Shown here: positions 1-10,615 of the stretch, piece by piece
How positions within the stretch are numbered: position 1 is the stretch's first letter
Layout: every line of letters begins with the position of its first letter
Origin: Brachypodius melanocephalos
Lineage: Eukaryota; Chordata; Aves; Passeriformes; Pycnonotidae
Assembly (NCBI GenBank): GCA_013398615.1
Contig: VZSR01003371.1
Coordinates: forward strand, 4,099,439-4,163,438
Reading direction: 5' to 3'
DNA: 64,000 bases
Program-made: the position numbers and the translations under genes
Notes under the pieces: model-generated
The model's input: the letters and a program-made list of their open reading frames with translations, nothing else
Database searches by the model: none
What the model was told of the DNA's origin: nothing

Positions 1-175
1 GAATAACACAGAGGCACTTTGTAATGGCCTTTGCTGGCACTCCAACAAGCAAAACTTCTGTAAATGGAACAGATTTGGGGACAGACATTTAGCATCAACT
101 GAAAAGAGACCTTTTCTGCCTGTCTCTCACAGTGCTGCTTCTCCTCTTTCTTCTCCTTTGTGCTTGCTGGGTCTC

Positions 176-194
176 TTTTTTTTTTTTTTTTTTT
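176..194. repeat. poly(T) tract
   Basis: An uninterrupted run of 19 T in the FGFRL1 intron. Confidence 0.95.
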
Positions 195-340
195 GTTAAC
201 TGGCTTTTCTAAACTTGTCCAATTCAGGCTTTTGTCAAGGAAACATTCAGGACTGTGTAAATGGGATCTGGTTTCAACATATTGCACACAGCCTGGAGTA
301 GCTTTTGAGACCACAGAATCACTTAACCTTTTTAAAACAT

Positions 341-362
341 AAAAAGAAAGAAAGAAAGAAAG
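341..362. repeat. (AAAG)n microsatellite
   Basis: A short tetranucleotide repeat of about five AAAG units within the intron. Confidence 0.9.
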
Positions 363-1484
363 GCTGAAAGATCCAAAGAAGTGTAGCTTTACCTGTAGTT
401 TGGTGTGTATTTGGGCAACCGTGTGTGAGGAGTGAATGCAGAACTCCAGATAGACTCATGGGAGTCACAGTGGGAGGAAAACCAAAAATGTTAAAGACCT
501 GCTTTTTTTTGGGTGGAAAGAGTTTCTGTCTTAAAATGCCCTTATTGAGCAGAGGTGCCAGCAAGTCCTTCTGAGAGTTCAGAGTCACTCACTTGACTTT
601 TCAGTCTGCTGGGGGAGTGTGACTGTCCTGGCTCCAACTTGCTCTTTGGTATGTTACTCTCAGCTCAGGAATCCTGTCCATGAGGATCTCCCCTCTGCTT
701 AGACCTGGAGTTCCTGGTCTCAGAGTGAATTACTGCCATATTACAGAGTAACTGTTCAGACCCATTGCATGGCTGATTCCTGACCTCTCCATGAGCCTTG
801 CAGGCATTTTCCCAAGTTCCACAGTGACAGCCCTTACCAGCACGTCTCCCTCGGCTCAGACTAAAACTCGGGATGTCATTGCCCACGGTGTGCAGCTCTG
901 ACAGGGCTCATTGTCAGGGAGGGGGATTGTCTCTGCTGTGAGGGGCCCTCCTGCAGCAGACCCCGAAGGGAACACCCAGCAATTCAGGCACCATGACCTG
1001 TGGAGGGGGTTAGTATGTCACACTTGCTGCTCAGCTGTCACGGCAAAGACTTCCAGTGCCGGAGTTACTCCGGTTCATTGGATTACACATGAAAGCCTCT
1101 GCATGGAGAGCAAAGCATTTCTGAGCAGGAGTTTGAAATAACATGGAATGGCTGGGACCCAAAATGACAGCCAAGGGGGGCGAGGGAAGGCTGTGGAGAC
1201 AGATGGTTTCCCCTACGGAAAAGCTCTCTGTGGACAGGGGTATGCCAAAGGGTGTCCTCTTGCCAGAGGGAGGGATGTTGGCCAAGGCTGCAGGGGGGTG
1301 AGGGCTAAGGGCTGTGCTCACAACCCTCAGAGGGCAATGGCTGCCATTCCCCAGTGCTTGAAGATAGGAAGCTGCAGAGCAGCCTCTTCCATTCAGGAAA
1401 GCTCCATTATAATGCACATCCCAGAGCTTCTGGCCCACAGTCCTGGGCAGCAGGGCTGGCTATCAAGAAGGGAGTCTCACTAGG

Positions 1485-1617
1485 CCATCCTGTAGCACCC
1501 TAGAAGTGCTTAAAAAGCATGTAGATGTGCTGTTTAGTGGTGGAGCTGGCAGTTTTAGATGAATGGTTAAACTCAAAAACCTTAGAGGTCTCTCCCAACT
1601 TCATCAGTTCTATGATG
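1485..1617 (+). mobile_element. degraded CR1 LINE 3' fragment
   Basis: The order of short motifs matches the 3' end of CR1: 'gcatgtagatgtg', 'tttagtggtgg', 'gaatggttaaactc', 'cttagaggtctctcccaac', then 'tctatgat'. It is diverged, which suggests an old insertion in the same orientation as FGFRL1. The left edge is approximate. Confidence 0.65.
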
Positions 1618-2555
1618 GGCTTAGAACTGCCCCTGGACTGGCGTTGTGTAGTTAAACTGTGAGAACTTAATTATTTCTTTTAAATTCTTCAATTCATTTC
1701 AGATTTTGCCAGCCGAGGGCCTTGCATTTCCCTAAGTTTCTTGTCTCTCCTCTTAGAAATATTGGTGATTTCTTTGCTAAGACAAGATGACTGTCTTAAC
1801 CCACGCTTCTATCCACCAGCAGCTATTGCTTCAGATTCTCCAGTTTTGGGATGGACTGGCATGGGATATCCTCTAACTACAATCTCACAGAGTTTTATTG
1901 AGTTACTCCATTTCTTTGTTCGCTTCTTTGGACCATTCAACATGAATGTTTTGTAAATTGGAGCTGAACGAATTGCATACATTTAAGTTCAGATCAATGT
2001 ACAAAAGTCTGTCATACTTCGAAGACTTTCTTATGTATTTAAAAGATGCTGACTCTTCTTAAGTTCCAATAAAGCCACTGAGAACTAAGAGGCAAAACAT
2101 TTTCAGGAAATGAAGCTTCATGTGACAAGCAAAAAATTGAGAAAATGGTCAGCGTGACAGTAATCTGAGTGTTTTCCTTTGGTCTTGGCTGAGGAGTTTG
2201 TGGAATATGGTAACAATTACAGTGTGATTATGGGGCTGCATTTTGCCTTCAGCTGCAATAGCGTGATTTTGGTATTATTTTATGAGATGGTCTGGTGCAA
2301 TTGCCTTAAAGACACAGAAATTCTGGGCTTCTGCCATGCAGAAGGTTAGTGCAGTGGCCAGAGCAGTCCAGTAGAATTCAAACGCATTGGGCTGGGTGGT
2401 GAATCCCTTCTAAGGAATACAGTTGGAGTTGATACGAGGCAGAGCGATAGACTGGTATGTGTGGGGCTGCTTCTCAAGCAAATAAGACTTAACAACAGTT
2501 TCCTTCTTTGCTCGTGTCCTGTGCTCACCAGAGTCCATTCTGATGCCTTTTGCAG

Positions 2556-2840
2556 CCCGGCCCAGGTTCACTCAGCCCGCCAAGATGAGACGGAGAGTGA
2601 TCGCCCGCCCCGTCGGCAGCTCCATCCGCCTCAAGTGCGTGGCCAGCGGAAACCCCCGGCCTGACATCACCTGGCTGAAGGACAACAAGCCCCTCACTCC
2701 CCAGGAGATTGGGGAGAACAAGAAGAAGAAGTGGACGTTGAACCTGAAGAACCTGAAGCCGGAGGACAGCGGGAAGTACACCTGCCGGGTGTTCAACAAA
2801 GTTGGAGAAATCAATGCGACCTACAAAGTGGAAGTGATCC
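2556..2840 (+). CDS. FGFRL1: FGFRL1 exon encoding the second Ig-like domain (Ig-II)
   Basis: FGFRL1 is a single-pass cell-surface relative of the FGF receptors that binds FGF ligands and heparin but has no kinase domain. This 285-bp exon encodes about 95 residues of Ig-II. It opens with ARPRFTQPAKMRRRVIARP, a basic stretch matching the heparin-binding region of FGFR Ig-II. Next come the first Ig cysteine (RLKCVASG), the core tryptophan (ITWLKDN), KKKWTLNLKNL, and the closing motif EDSGKYTCRV with the second cysteine. NAT near the end is a possible N-glycosylation site. The acceptor is ...ttttgcag at 2555 and the donor is GTAAGT at 2841. Both boundaries are phase 1, as is usual for Ig modules. 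The protein sequence closely follows FGFRL1 from memory; no alignment was run. Confidence 0.96.
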
Positions 2841-5256
2841 GTAAGTGCAGCTCTGGGAGGGAGAGCAGAGAGGGGCCTTTGAGAAGGGAGATGGGCTGGT
2901 AAAGGCAGCATGGTGCAGTGAGTTGGCTGTGTTGATGGACATGGAAATGGGCATGTTGTAGGGTGCACTGTTGATGCCTGGACATGGAAATGGGGAAGTG
3001 CTAAAAACATCAGAGAAAACATTGCTGAAACTCTAGAATGGACCTGAAACCTGGACAAGACAGAGTAGTAAGAAGACAATTGAGGAGCTGATGTGAGGAC
3101 AGGTACTTGGGAAACAATCATCTCCACAGGCACCTCCATGGTGAAAGCCATGCCCAGTTCAGTCTTCTCCGAGGGAGTCAGTTCAAGAACAGACTAAGAA
3201 CTAACAGAGAAAGCCCTTTCAAATACCATGGAGGGGGGAAAGAAATATCCAGGATAGCCCAGATTAATATGTCAGAATGGGTGAAACCAGTCAATTCAAA
3301 ATTTAATCTAGAAGTTTTCCAAGAGAATTAGCAGAAATCTTATGATTAGAGTGACTAGCCAGACAAGGCTTTAGGGACAAATTCTAAAAAGCATTTGGCC
3401 AACTGAAGGTCCAGGCAGGTACAAATGAGTTACTGAAAAAAACAAACCCTAAAAACATGCACTAGGATCCTGTCTGTACCTTTAGATGCCCACATAGCTT
3501 TAAAGGTTCAATCCTTAGAAGATGAGCTGTGGGGGATTACCCTGCATTGTGGGGAGGTAAATTGCTCTTCTTACTATCTAGCTATTCTGATTCTTGCTCT
3601 CTAATCTTCTGTTTCCCCTATTATTGCTGAGGATAATTATACTCAAATCCCTCCTAAGTTTACCAGAGAAGAGCTCTTGTTCTTAAATCACTGTGCTTTG
3701 CCTATGACATCATCATAAGTTGTCATGGAAATGATTGCAGTGTAGCCAACTCAAGAAAGAGGAGAAGATGAGCTGAGTGGAGGGAAGATTGAATAGCCTT
3801 CATTAATGAGGAGCAGGGGCATGGAGGGCTGTTTCCAGCCACTTGGAAAGCATGTTGTTTGTCTGTGCATACATTTTAGCATGAGAAAGTTTAGCCCAGT
3901 GTGAAAGATCATTCTTAAAGGTAAAAGATCTGTTCTCTGATAAGTCCTTTCTCTAGAATCACAGGAATTAAAAGCACATGTGGGAAGCTCTGTTGGGCTC
4001 TGAAGGCACAAACCTGCTGGACATCTGGGATTGATAAAGATGCAGCTGTGTGCAGACAGTAAAAACATGTGTTTACACTAAAACCAGGAGCAGAGGCAGG
4101 GAAATGAATCAAGCCCCATCCTAATGGCAGCTGTGGCATTTTCACTTCATCAAAACCAGACAGCACCAGGAACAAACCCCTTTCTGTGTCCCTGTTTATC
4201 TTGGTTTTTATCAACTTAAAGATGTATGTAACCTTTGTTTTCATTAGCTTTTGCTGGCTAGGAGTGAAAACAGTAACCAAAGCTGGAACCAGAGTCAAGG
4301 AGATAAGGGCATTAAGCAGTTTTCAGACATCTTTCTATTTTTAACATCATTCTGTGGAGCATTACAGGTTTTATTCAATTTCCTCCTTTTTTTCCCCCCT
4401 CCAAGCCTCCACTCCTAAGTCCTGCTTATCTGAGTCTCAGTCTCCCCAGCTGTGAGTGCTGCTCACAGTCCCAAGGCAAAGCCTACAGAGACTACTGTGG
4501 TATTTTTGTTCCCTAAGCACATCTTTAGAGCCCTCAGTATTGAACATATCCCGAGTTTTTGAAAGAGGGTCCATTGTTCCATCCTCTCACTCCAAAGCCG
4601 GTGCTGTTTTGTTACATGCTCAATCCAACAGTGTTTGCCATCAAAAGGAGCTGATGATTGCCAGCAGTTACCACCCACTGTGATACCATAATTTCTCCTG
4701 TGCCTAGGAGAGAGGTTTGCAGTACCTCCTTGTCTGGAAACTGTGACTGATTTGTCTGATCCTAACACTAAAAAAAAAAAATCCAAACATTCCTCAGAAT
4801 GAGGCATACATTTTTCCTTTCACTTTATGTGGTGTTGACACAACCTTAGACTTACAATCATGCTGGAAAGGATGGTCTTGTGAACCTCTTCAGTTTGATT
4901 TCCTTTCCTTCCATCTTGTTTCCTACCTTACCTGAGACTTGAGGCAAAAAATAATTTGTGAGAGACGAAAAATTTTCTTCCAAAATATAAGGGCTTAGAG
5001 AGAAACTATCCTTTTCTCCAGGTCTGATGCAGGTAGAAAAGGAACTCCCTTGTTATAAACAGGAAGATTCAAGTTGAGCATGACAACAGACTTGTTAAAG
5101 CCTCAGACAATGGAGGAGTTGTTTGGAGAGACTGGAGAGCATCTACTGTTGGAGGCTTTGTCAGAGGCTGGCAAAATGTGTATCAGGAGAAGTTTGCAGA
5201 AATCTCAGCCTGCCTTGGGGCAGGGAGTTTGACTAGACTATGATTTTCTCAGAATT

Positions 5257-5496
5257 CACAGAATCACAAGGTTGGAAGAGACCTTCAAGATCATCGAGTC
5301 CAACTCATGCTCTGACATCTCAACTAGACCATGGCACTGAGTGCCACATTCAGTCTTTGTTTAAACACATCCAGGGATGGTGACTCCACCACCTTCCCAG
5401 GCAGGCCATTCCAGTATTTTGTCATTCCTCCCATGAAAAGCTTTTTCCTAGTACCCAACCTATATTTCCCTTGGCGCAGCTTGAGACTGTGTCCTC
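5257..5496 (-). mobile_element. CR1 LINE 3' fragment, running into the assembly gap
   Basis: On the + strand this starts with 'cacagaatcacaaggttgg' and 'aagagaccttcaagatcatc'. It continues with 'gagtccaactcatgctctgaca', 'agtgccacattcagtc', 'catccagggatggtgactcc' and 'ttcccaggcaggccattcca', the reverse complement of the CR1 3' region. It is cut by the run of N, so its 5' part is not visible. Just left of it (about 5195-5245), 'ctgccttggggcagggagt' and 'ttgactagactatgat' resemble a second CR1 tail in the opposite orientation. Confidence 0.88.
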
Positions 5497-5596
5497 NNNN
5501 NNNNNNNNNNNNNNNNNNNNNNNNNNNNNNNNNNNNNNNNNNNNNNNNNNNNNNNNNNNNNNNNNNNNNNNNNNNNNNNNNNNNNNNNNNNNNNNN
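5497..5596. other. assembly gap (100 N)
   Basis: Exactly 100 N, the usual placeholder for a gap of unknown size. It interrupts a CR1 copy, a common cause of assembly breaks. Confidence 0.99.
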
Positions 5597-5643
5597 GGTT
5601 GGCAAACACCTTTGCCCATGGAGCTCCCTGTGTTTCTGTGCAG

Positions 5644-5997
5644 AGAGGACGAGGTCCAAGCCCATCCTGACAGGGACACACCCCGTCAACACCACGGTGG
5701 ACTACGGTGGGACCACCTCCTTCCAGTGCAAAGTGCGCAGCGACGTCAAGCCCGTGATCCAGTGGCTGAAGAGGGTGGAGTACGGCACGGAGAGCAAGTA
5801 CAACTCCACCATCGATGTCGGGGGGCAGAAGTTCGTGGTGCTGCCCACGGGGGAGGTCTGGTCCCGCCCAGATGGCTCCTACCTGAACAAACTGATGATT
5901 ACTCGAGCCAAGGAGGAGGATGCAGGGATGTACATCTGCCTCGGGGCAAACACCATGGGCTACAGCTTCCGGAGTGCTTTCCTCACAGTTCTGCCAG
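5644..5997 (+). CDS. FGFRL1: FGFRL1 exon encoding the third Ig-like domain (Ig-III)
   Basis: The exon follows a tctgtgcag acceptor and ends at ...CTGCCAG before GTGAGT at 5998. Joined to the previous exon (C + AG gives Gln), the frame continues through TRSKPILTGTHPVNTTVDYG. The Ig-III fold is marked by the first cysteine (SFQCKVRSD), the core tryptophan (VIQWLKRVEYG), FVVLPTGEVWSRPDGSYLNK, and the closing EEDAGMYICLGANTMG with the second cysteine. NTT and NST are potential N-glycosylation sites. In FGFRs, Ig-II and Ig-III together form the ligand-binding unit. Ig-III is one exon of 354 bp here, with no sign of alternative IIIb/IIIc exons, consistent with FGFRL1. No frameshift or missing key residue was seen. 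Confidence 0.97.
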
Positions 5998-8830
5998 GTG
6001 AGTTGTGACATTTTTCCCCCCTCTGTTATCAGTCATCTGCATCATGGTATTTATTGATTCAACTACTGATACCCATTGGTTCCCTGTCCCTCTGTGATGC
6101 TGTGCTGGTTTAGGCTAGCCCAGTTCTGATAAGAATGAATGGGGGACTAAATCAGCCCTGATTTAAATCAGTCCCTGCTGAAATCCTGTTGGTGATATTT
6201 CCTTTTCTCCCTTTGTGGGGAATAACTGCAGAATCACAGAATGGGTAAGGTTGGAAGGGACCACAGTGGGTCATCTGGTCCAGCCTCCCTGCTCAAGCAG
6301 AGTCAGTCCAGAGCACATGGCACAGGATTGTGTCAGGATGGGTCTGGAATATCTCCAGGGAAGGGAGACTTCACACCCTCTCTGGGCAACCTGTTCAGTG
6401 CTTGGTCACTGCACTGTAAAGAAGTTCTTCCTCCCGTTCAGGTGGAACTTCCTGGGCATCAGTTTCTGCCCTTTCTTTGTGTCCTATTGCTCAGCATCAT
6501 GGAGCAGAGCCTGGTCTGTACTCTGACACCTCCCTGCAGATAATTACAGACATTGTTGAGGCCCCTCTCAGTTATCCAGGTGACAAAAATTGAATTATCT
6601 GCTCCTGTATGAAAGAGGAGCAAGTGGGGAAAAGATACTGCAGTTGAAGACACTAAATCACTTCAGTGATAGGCTGCAGGATGGGAGAGAGGAACTGAAT
6701 AACAGCACAGTTTGCAACCTCATTCCCTAAAATTCTTCCTGTCTCTTGTCCTCATTTATATTGCTTTTACTGGTAAAAGGAAACAATGATACTGGCCCAT
6801 AAAATGAGAGAAGAATAAAAACTATCTGGGTCACAAGGAAATGAAATGAATGAGTGTGAAAACCAGAATGATTGATTAGTTAAATTTTTACCCAATTGTC
6901 CTGTGGGGCCCCTGTACCAAACTCACAGCTGCTGCCTTCCCTCCCTCAGAGCTGGGGGCCACATCCAACAGAGATTGTGTCATTTGTGTTTGAGACACAC
7001 CATCCTTGTCATTTGCTGGTCATTTGCTCCTTTGTCTTCTGACTATGCATCTGATAAACATTTTTAATTTAGGACTACACTCTAACTGAAAGGCCTGTAA
7101 ATACCAAGGAAGAAGCAACATGGGTGGGATATAACTCAAAGCCTCTGGGAGTTTCTGACCTATGAGAGTCTGATCCAGCTCCCACTGAAATCAGGGGCAG
7201 ACTTTCCATGGATTTAAATGGAATTGTAGTGAGGCCTCATGCCAGAACCAGAGCCTGCAGGGCTGTTGTTACTGGCAGTGATGGAGAAGGAGAACCCAGC
7301 TTGCCCTAAGATGCAAAGATGTGATTGTAAAGCCATCAGTTAAAAAGACCATTTTGCTTGTAAATCTATCAGATTTGACATTGACAGCTCTGAGGAACAT
7401 GGATGAATATCAAAACACTTTTTTTCAGCCCAGCATAGGATTTCTGCCAGCCAGCATGAAGACTTCTGTTTTCATGGTCAGCTGATGGGTTAGTTCTCTG
7501 ATCATGTCATGTTTTTAACAGGGGTCTAGACCAGACTTGCCTTCCAGCCTAAATTATTCTGTAATTTCCAGTGTTGGTGAATCAAAATTTTGTCTGTTGA
7601 GGTCAAAGTATAGGTCCTCTTAACTTCAGAGACCACATGGTATATATTTAACATTTCAAACTACCCATAGGATTATTTGTCAAGGAGAGAAAAATACATT
7701 AATGTCTTAAAGAAGTTTAGCTTGAAAGTTAAGTGATGCATGTTTGAATATAACATATTGAATGATCAAGATAGCCCATGGTTTTTGAAGTTTCCTGGGT
7801 GTCTCCCTGCAAGCTGAATTCTGTGCCTGGGTGTGTTTCAAGGCATTGGATATTCCAGCTGGTAGCAATCTAGACAAGGACTTTCATAGCTAGAATCCTA
7901 CCCCAGGACTCCTTTTGGGTCTATAAATCAGGAGATCAGGCTGAGAAACTCGAGTGGTTATCCAGGGATAGTCACTGACCGCCAACTGCAGAGAGATAAA
8001 GGAGGAGGTAGTTGTGAAAGATGTCTAAAGCATCTTATCTCCTCCAGCAGCTGAATTTACTGCCCTTGAAAAGCCAGCAGCAGCTCCAAAGACACTGGTG
8101 GAGGTAGAGCCCATTTGGTGTAGGAAGCTGGGGACATATTTCAATGCTGAATAAACTTCCAGTTCTCCATGGCTTGGGAACCAAGGAGGGACCACCAGCT
8201 CACCTACGTTTTTCCCATCCTTCAGACTTTCCCCCAACAACACAAGAAAGTCAAGATAACACCTCCAAAACCCCAGATTCATTCTCCCTGCTATGGTGGA
8301 GCATTGCTGGGTAGCTCCAGGATTGCTAGAGAGGATTTCTAGAGTGTCTGAAGCCCTTGCAGGCAGAGCAGCACCTAGAGGTGGGTGGGCAGCATCCTGT
8401 GGCTCTTTGCAACCTGATTGCTCATCTTGGGCTACTAACAATGAGGTTTTGCTGACATGTCCTGTGTTGTGTCCTTCAGTCTGGGCAGCACAGCCCACTC
8501 TGTCACAGAGTGAGAGTGTTTAGGAACCTCTCTCAGGCTGGCTCTAGTGTGCATCCATTAAATCTTGGATAAGAGAGTTATAAAATCCCCCAAAGACTCC
8601 CCTCCTGACCCCTAAACCAGAGAAAATGAGTTGCTTGTCCTTCCAGGAGCACTGAAGAGCAAGGCAGTTACCAAACATCATGTGCTAGCTTGATCTCTCC
8701 CTTGTTACTTGCTCCGGCAGGGTTGCCAGACAGCCTGTACAGCAGCCAGCCCGAGCGCCACATCTGTTTCGAATCCGCTTTGCCTGCGCTTAATTAACTC
8801 TTTCTGTCTCTCCCTTGCCACCGTGTGCAG
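5998..8830 (+). other. FGFRL1: last FGFRL1 intron
   Basis: The intron runs from GTGAGT at 5998 to ...ccgtgtgcag ending at 8830. It contains one clear CR1 fragment (about 6232-6585). From 6590 to 8800 I see ordinary unique sequence with no further exon or RNA gene. Confidence 0.92.
6232..6585 (-). mobile_element. CR1 LINE 3' fragment
   Basis: On the + strand it begins 'cagaatcacagaatgggtaa' followed by 'ggttggaagggaccacagtg'. It continues through 'ggtccagcctccctgctca', 'gagcacatggcacaggattgt', 'atatctccagggaaggga', 'tctgggcaacctgttcagtg', and 'aagttcttcctcccgttcag' with 'gtggaacttcctg'. This is the classical reverse-complement CR1 3' end and is better preserved than the other copies here. Confidence 0.93.
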
Positions 8831-9240
8831 ATCCCAAGCCTCCCAGTGCACCTGTGCCCCCTTCCTCAGCCAGCAGCCTGCCCTGGCCCGTCATCATCGG
8901 CATCCCTGCCGGAGCTGTGTTCATCTTTGGGACCATCCTGCTGTGGCTGTGCCAGTCCAAGAAGAAGCCGTGCTCCCCTCCGGCCGCCGCCCCCGCGCAC
9001 CGGCCGCCGCCCCGCGACAGGATCTGCGTCCCGCAGGTCCCCGACAAGGACTGCATCTCCTCCATCAACTACGAGGAGTACGTGGCCCAGCAGCAGCATT
9101 TACTGTCCCAGGGGCCCGCCCTGGCCCCTGCCATGGCCTCCAAAATGTACCCAAAGATTTACACGGACATCCACACCCACACCCACTCGCATGTGGAAGG
9201 CAAAGTGCACCAGCACCAGCACATCCAGTACCAGTGCTAA
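8831..9240 (+). CDS. FGFRL1: FGFRL1 terminal coding exon: transmembrane segment, cytoplasmic tail, stop
   Basis: After the acceptor at 8830, G + AT makes Asp and the frame reads DPKPPSAPVPPSSASSLPW. A single hydrophobic membrane span follows at roughly residues 18-40 of this exon (VIIGIPAGAVFIFGTILLW), then CQSKKKPC as a basic stop-transfer. The tail has about 95 residues and no kinase domain, the hallmark of FGFRL1. It contains a proline/alanine-rich stretch, NYEEYVA, the pair YPKIYTDI (tandem tyrosine trafficking motif), the histidine run HTHTHSH, and the ending HVEGKVHQHQHIQYQC. In mammals this tail controls surface residence and binds zinc; that function is taken from family knowledge. 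The TAA stop is at 9238-9240. The histidine run is shorter than I recall for the human protein. Confidence 0.97.
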
Positions 9241-9354
9241 GGGTGGGCCCCCTGTACTGTGGCTCGTTTGGGCTTTTCCTCCTGGTACCTCAGCAGAGAG
9301 ACTGCTCCAAGTTCAGCTGGCACTGCCAAGCATCAGGCAAAGCAGACAGAAAAG

Positions 9355-9477
9355 GTTATATATATATAATTTTAAATATATATATACATATATATATAAT
9401 TGTATATGCGTGTGTGTATGTGTGTGTATATATATGTGTATATATCTATATCTATCTATATAAATATATATATAATA
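9355..9477. repeat. (TA)n/(TG)n compound microsatellite in the 3' UTR
   Basis: Alternating TA, TGTG and TATC runs over about 120 bp. In RNA the TA and UG stretches could pair or bind proteins. Length variation between individuals is likely. Confidence 0.93.
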
Positions 9478-10591
9478 GAGAAAGACAGAGAGAGAAAAGA
9501 GATGATTTTTTTTTAATTATTGCAGTCAGGATGTAGCCGAGGCATAATGAAGGAACTCCAATTCTGTCTCCAGCAGCAGAGCCTTCCTGGATATTTTCAT
9601 CAAAGTGGCAACAAGTGAGATGGGACTCAGGGATGTGAACCACCACCTCCTTCCTTGTGTTACTGAAAGGAGCAGGTAGAGCAAGAGGTGTGTGTGGTGC
9701 TTTTCTGGATGGGCTGCTGGGCATCACTTGTTTTGGGGAGAAGCCCCCAGACCTGTCCTGCTCTGAGTGACTCAAGCTCTAACATATTTGAGGTTTAGTG
9801 CCAAAACACCAGGAGATGTAACCCGTTCATCTCTTCCAGGGAAAGAAAATCACACAAGAGGGTCTGGAAAAACCAATTTCTGTTCCCAAGGTGAAATGCC
9901 ACGTGCTTCTCAGTCGTGGTCAGCACAATCAGCTAACCAAGATGCTCAGTTCAGTTTCAGCAAGGTGAAGGCATCCTGTTTCCTTGGGATGTTCTGCAGA
10001 TCAGCTCTGCTCCCCCGGTCCTAGGACTCAGTGCCACTGCCAGGAAAAAGGAAAGAAGGAAAGAGGAACATTGTACAGAACACCTTTATATTTATATTTA
10101 AGAAACAATAATAATTAATAATAATAATTGAACTGCTGATGGTGAAGAAAGCAAAACACACTGTCCTTCTCTGATGGCTTAGAGTGACAAGCTACTGGAT
10201 TTTCTGCATCAATGCAAAATACATGAGAGCATTAGAAAAAATAGTAAGAAGCAAAGAGAGTGAAATAATCTTGTAGGAAAAAATTGCATTTGAGAAATAT
10301 CCACCTAGGTTGTGTGTGGTTGTCCCCTTCCCTCAGATATCACTTCATAAGTGATAAAACATTGCAGTTCAAACAACAGTAAAAACAGAAAGAAGAGAAA
10401 ATAAATAAGGACCATATTAAGTACCTATATGGACTGGGAATGAATCCAATTGCAAAATATAAAACCTTTGTAATTCTATATAGAGTTTAAACAGAAGTCA
10501 TGTATATTTAATTTATTTTGTTAAACAAGAAAAAAAATGTATGATATTTTCCTCAAAACAGGCATTTCTATATGTATTTTTGATCAAAGAA

Positions 10592-10597
10592 AATAAA
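10592..10597 (+). terminator. FGFRL1: polyadenylation signal AATAAA (proximal)
   Basis: The canonical hexamer lies about 1.35 kb after the stop codon, followed by a T-rich stretch (gattttttttttt). This is the best candidate for the main FGFRL1 mRNA end. Confidence 0.65.
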
Positions 10598-10615
10598 GAT
10601 TTTTTTTTTTCAGGT

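Larger units (their letters stand above)
1..2555 (+). other. FGFRL1: FGFRL1 intron upstream of the Ig-II exon (5' end outside the window)
   Basis: This stretch ends in a pyrimidine-rich tract and a consensus acceptor (ttttgcag, AG at 2554-2555) just before the Ig-II exon, so it is read as intron. I looked for the small linker exon that in other vertebrates lies between Ig-I and Ig-II and did not see it, so the earlier exons are probably left of the window. It contains a poly(T) tract (176-194), an (AAAG)n run (341-362) and a degraded CR1 tail (about 1485-1617). Open frames here, such as those near 911-1480, show no family resemblance and are treated as chance. Confidence 0.7.
2841..5643 (+). 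other. FGFRL1: FGFRL1 intron between the Ig-II and Ig-III exons
   Basis: The intron runs from GTAAGT at 2841 to ...tctgtgcag ending at 5643. It contains CR1-derived sequence near its 3' end and a 100-N gap at 5497-5596, only 47 bp before the Ig-III exon. Between 2841 and 5100 I see no repeat, RNA gene or further exon that I can support. Confidence 0.9.
9241..10615 (+). other. FGFRL1: FGFRL1 3' UTR (proximal form)
   Basis: This is the region from the stop codon to just past the first strong AATAAA (10592). It contains a long TA/TG microsatellite (9355-9477) and an AU-rich stretch around 10080-10135 with repeated TTATATTTA and AATAATAA. No splice signals or open frames of note are present. The 3' end is inferred from the hexamer, not from transcript data. 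Confidence 0.7.

Noticed and set aside
1031..1483. Overlapping 135- and 111-codon frames on opposite strands in the upstream intron
   Set aside because: Mutually overlapping, no splice context and no family resemblance.
2525..3151. 208-codon minus-strand open frame
   Set aside because: Antisense shadow of the GC-rich Ig-II exon, extending into intron. No domain.
5460..6011. Minus-strand open frame of 183 codons through the N gap
   Set aside because: It is open partly because N codons are not stops, and it is antisense to the Ig-III exon.
8709..9536. 275-codon open frame over the last FGFRL1 exon
   Set aside because: It overlaps the true exon in another frame, runs on into the TA/TG microsatellite, and has arginine/proline/alanine-rich composition typical of a GC-rich exon shadow.
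9241..10615. Expected miR-210 target site (seed match CGCACAG) in the FGFRL1 3' UTR
   Set aside because: FGFRL1 is a known miR-210 target in mammals, but I found no CGCACAG match by eye in this UTR, so no site is claimed.
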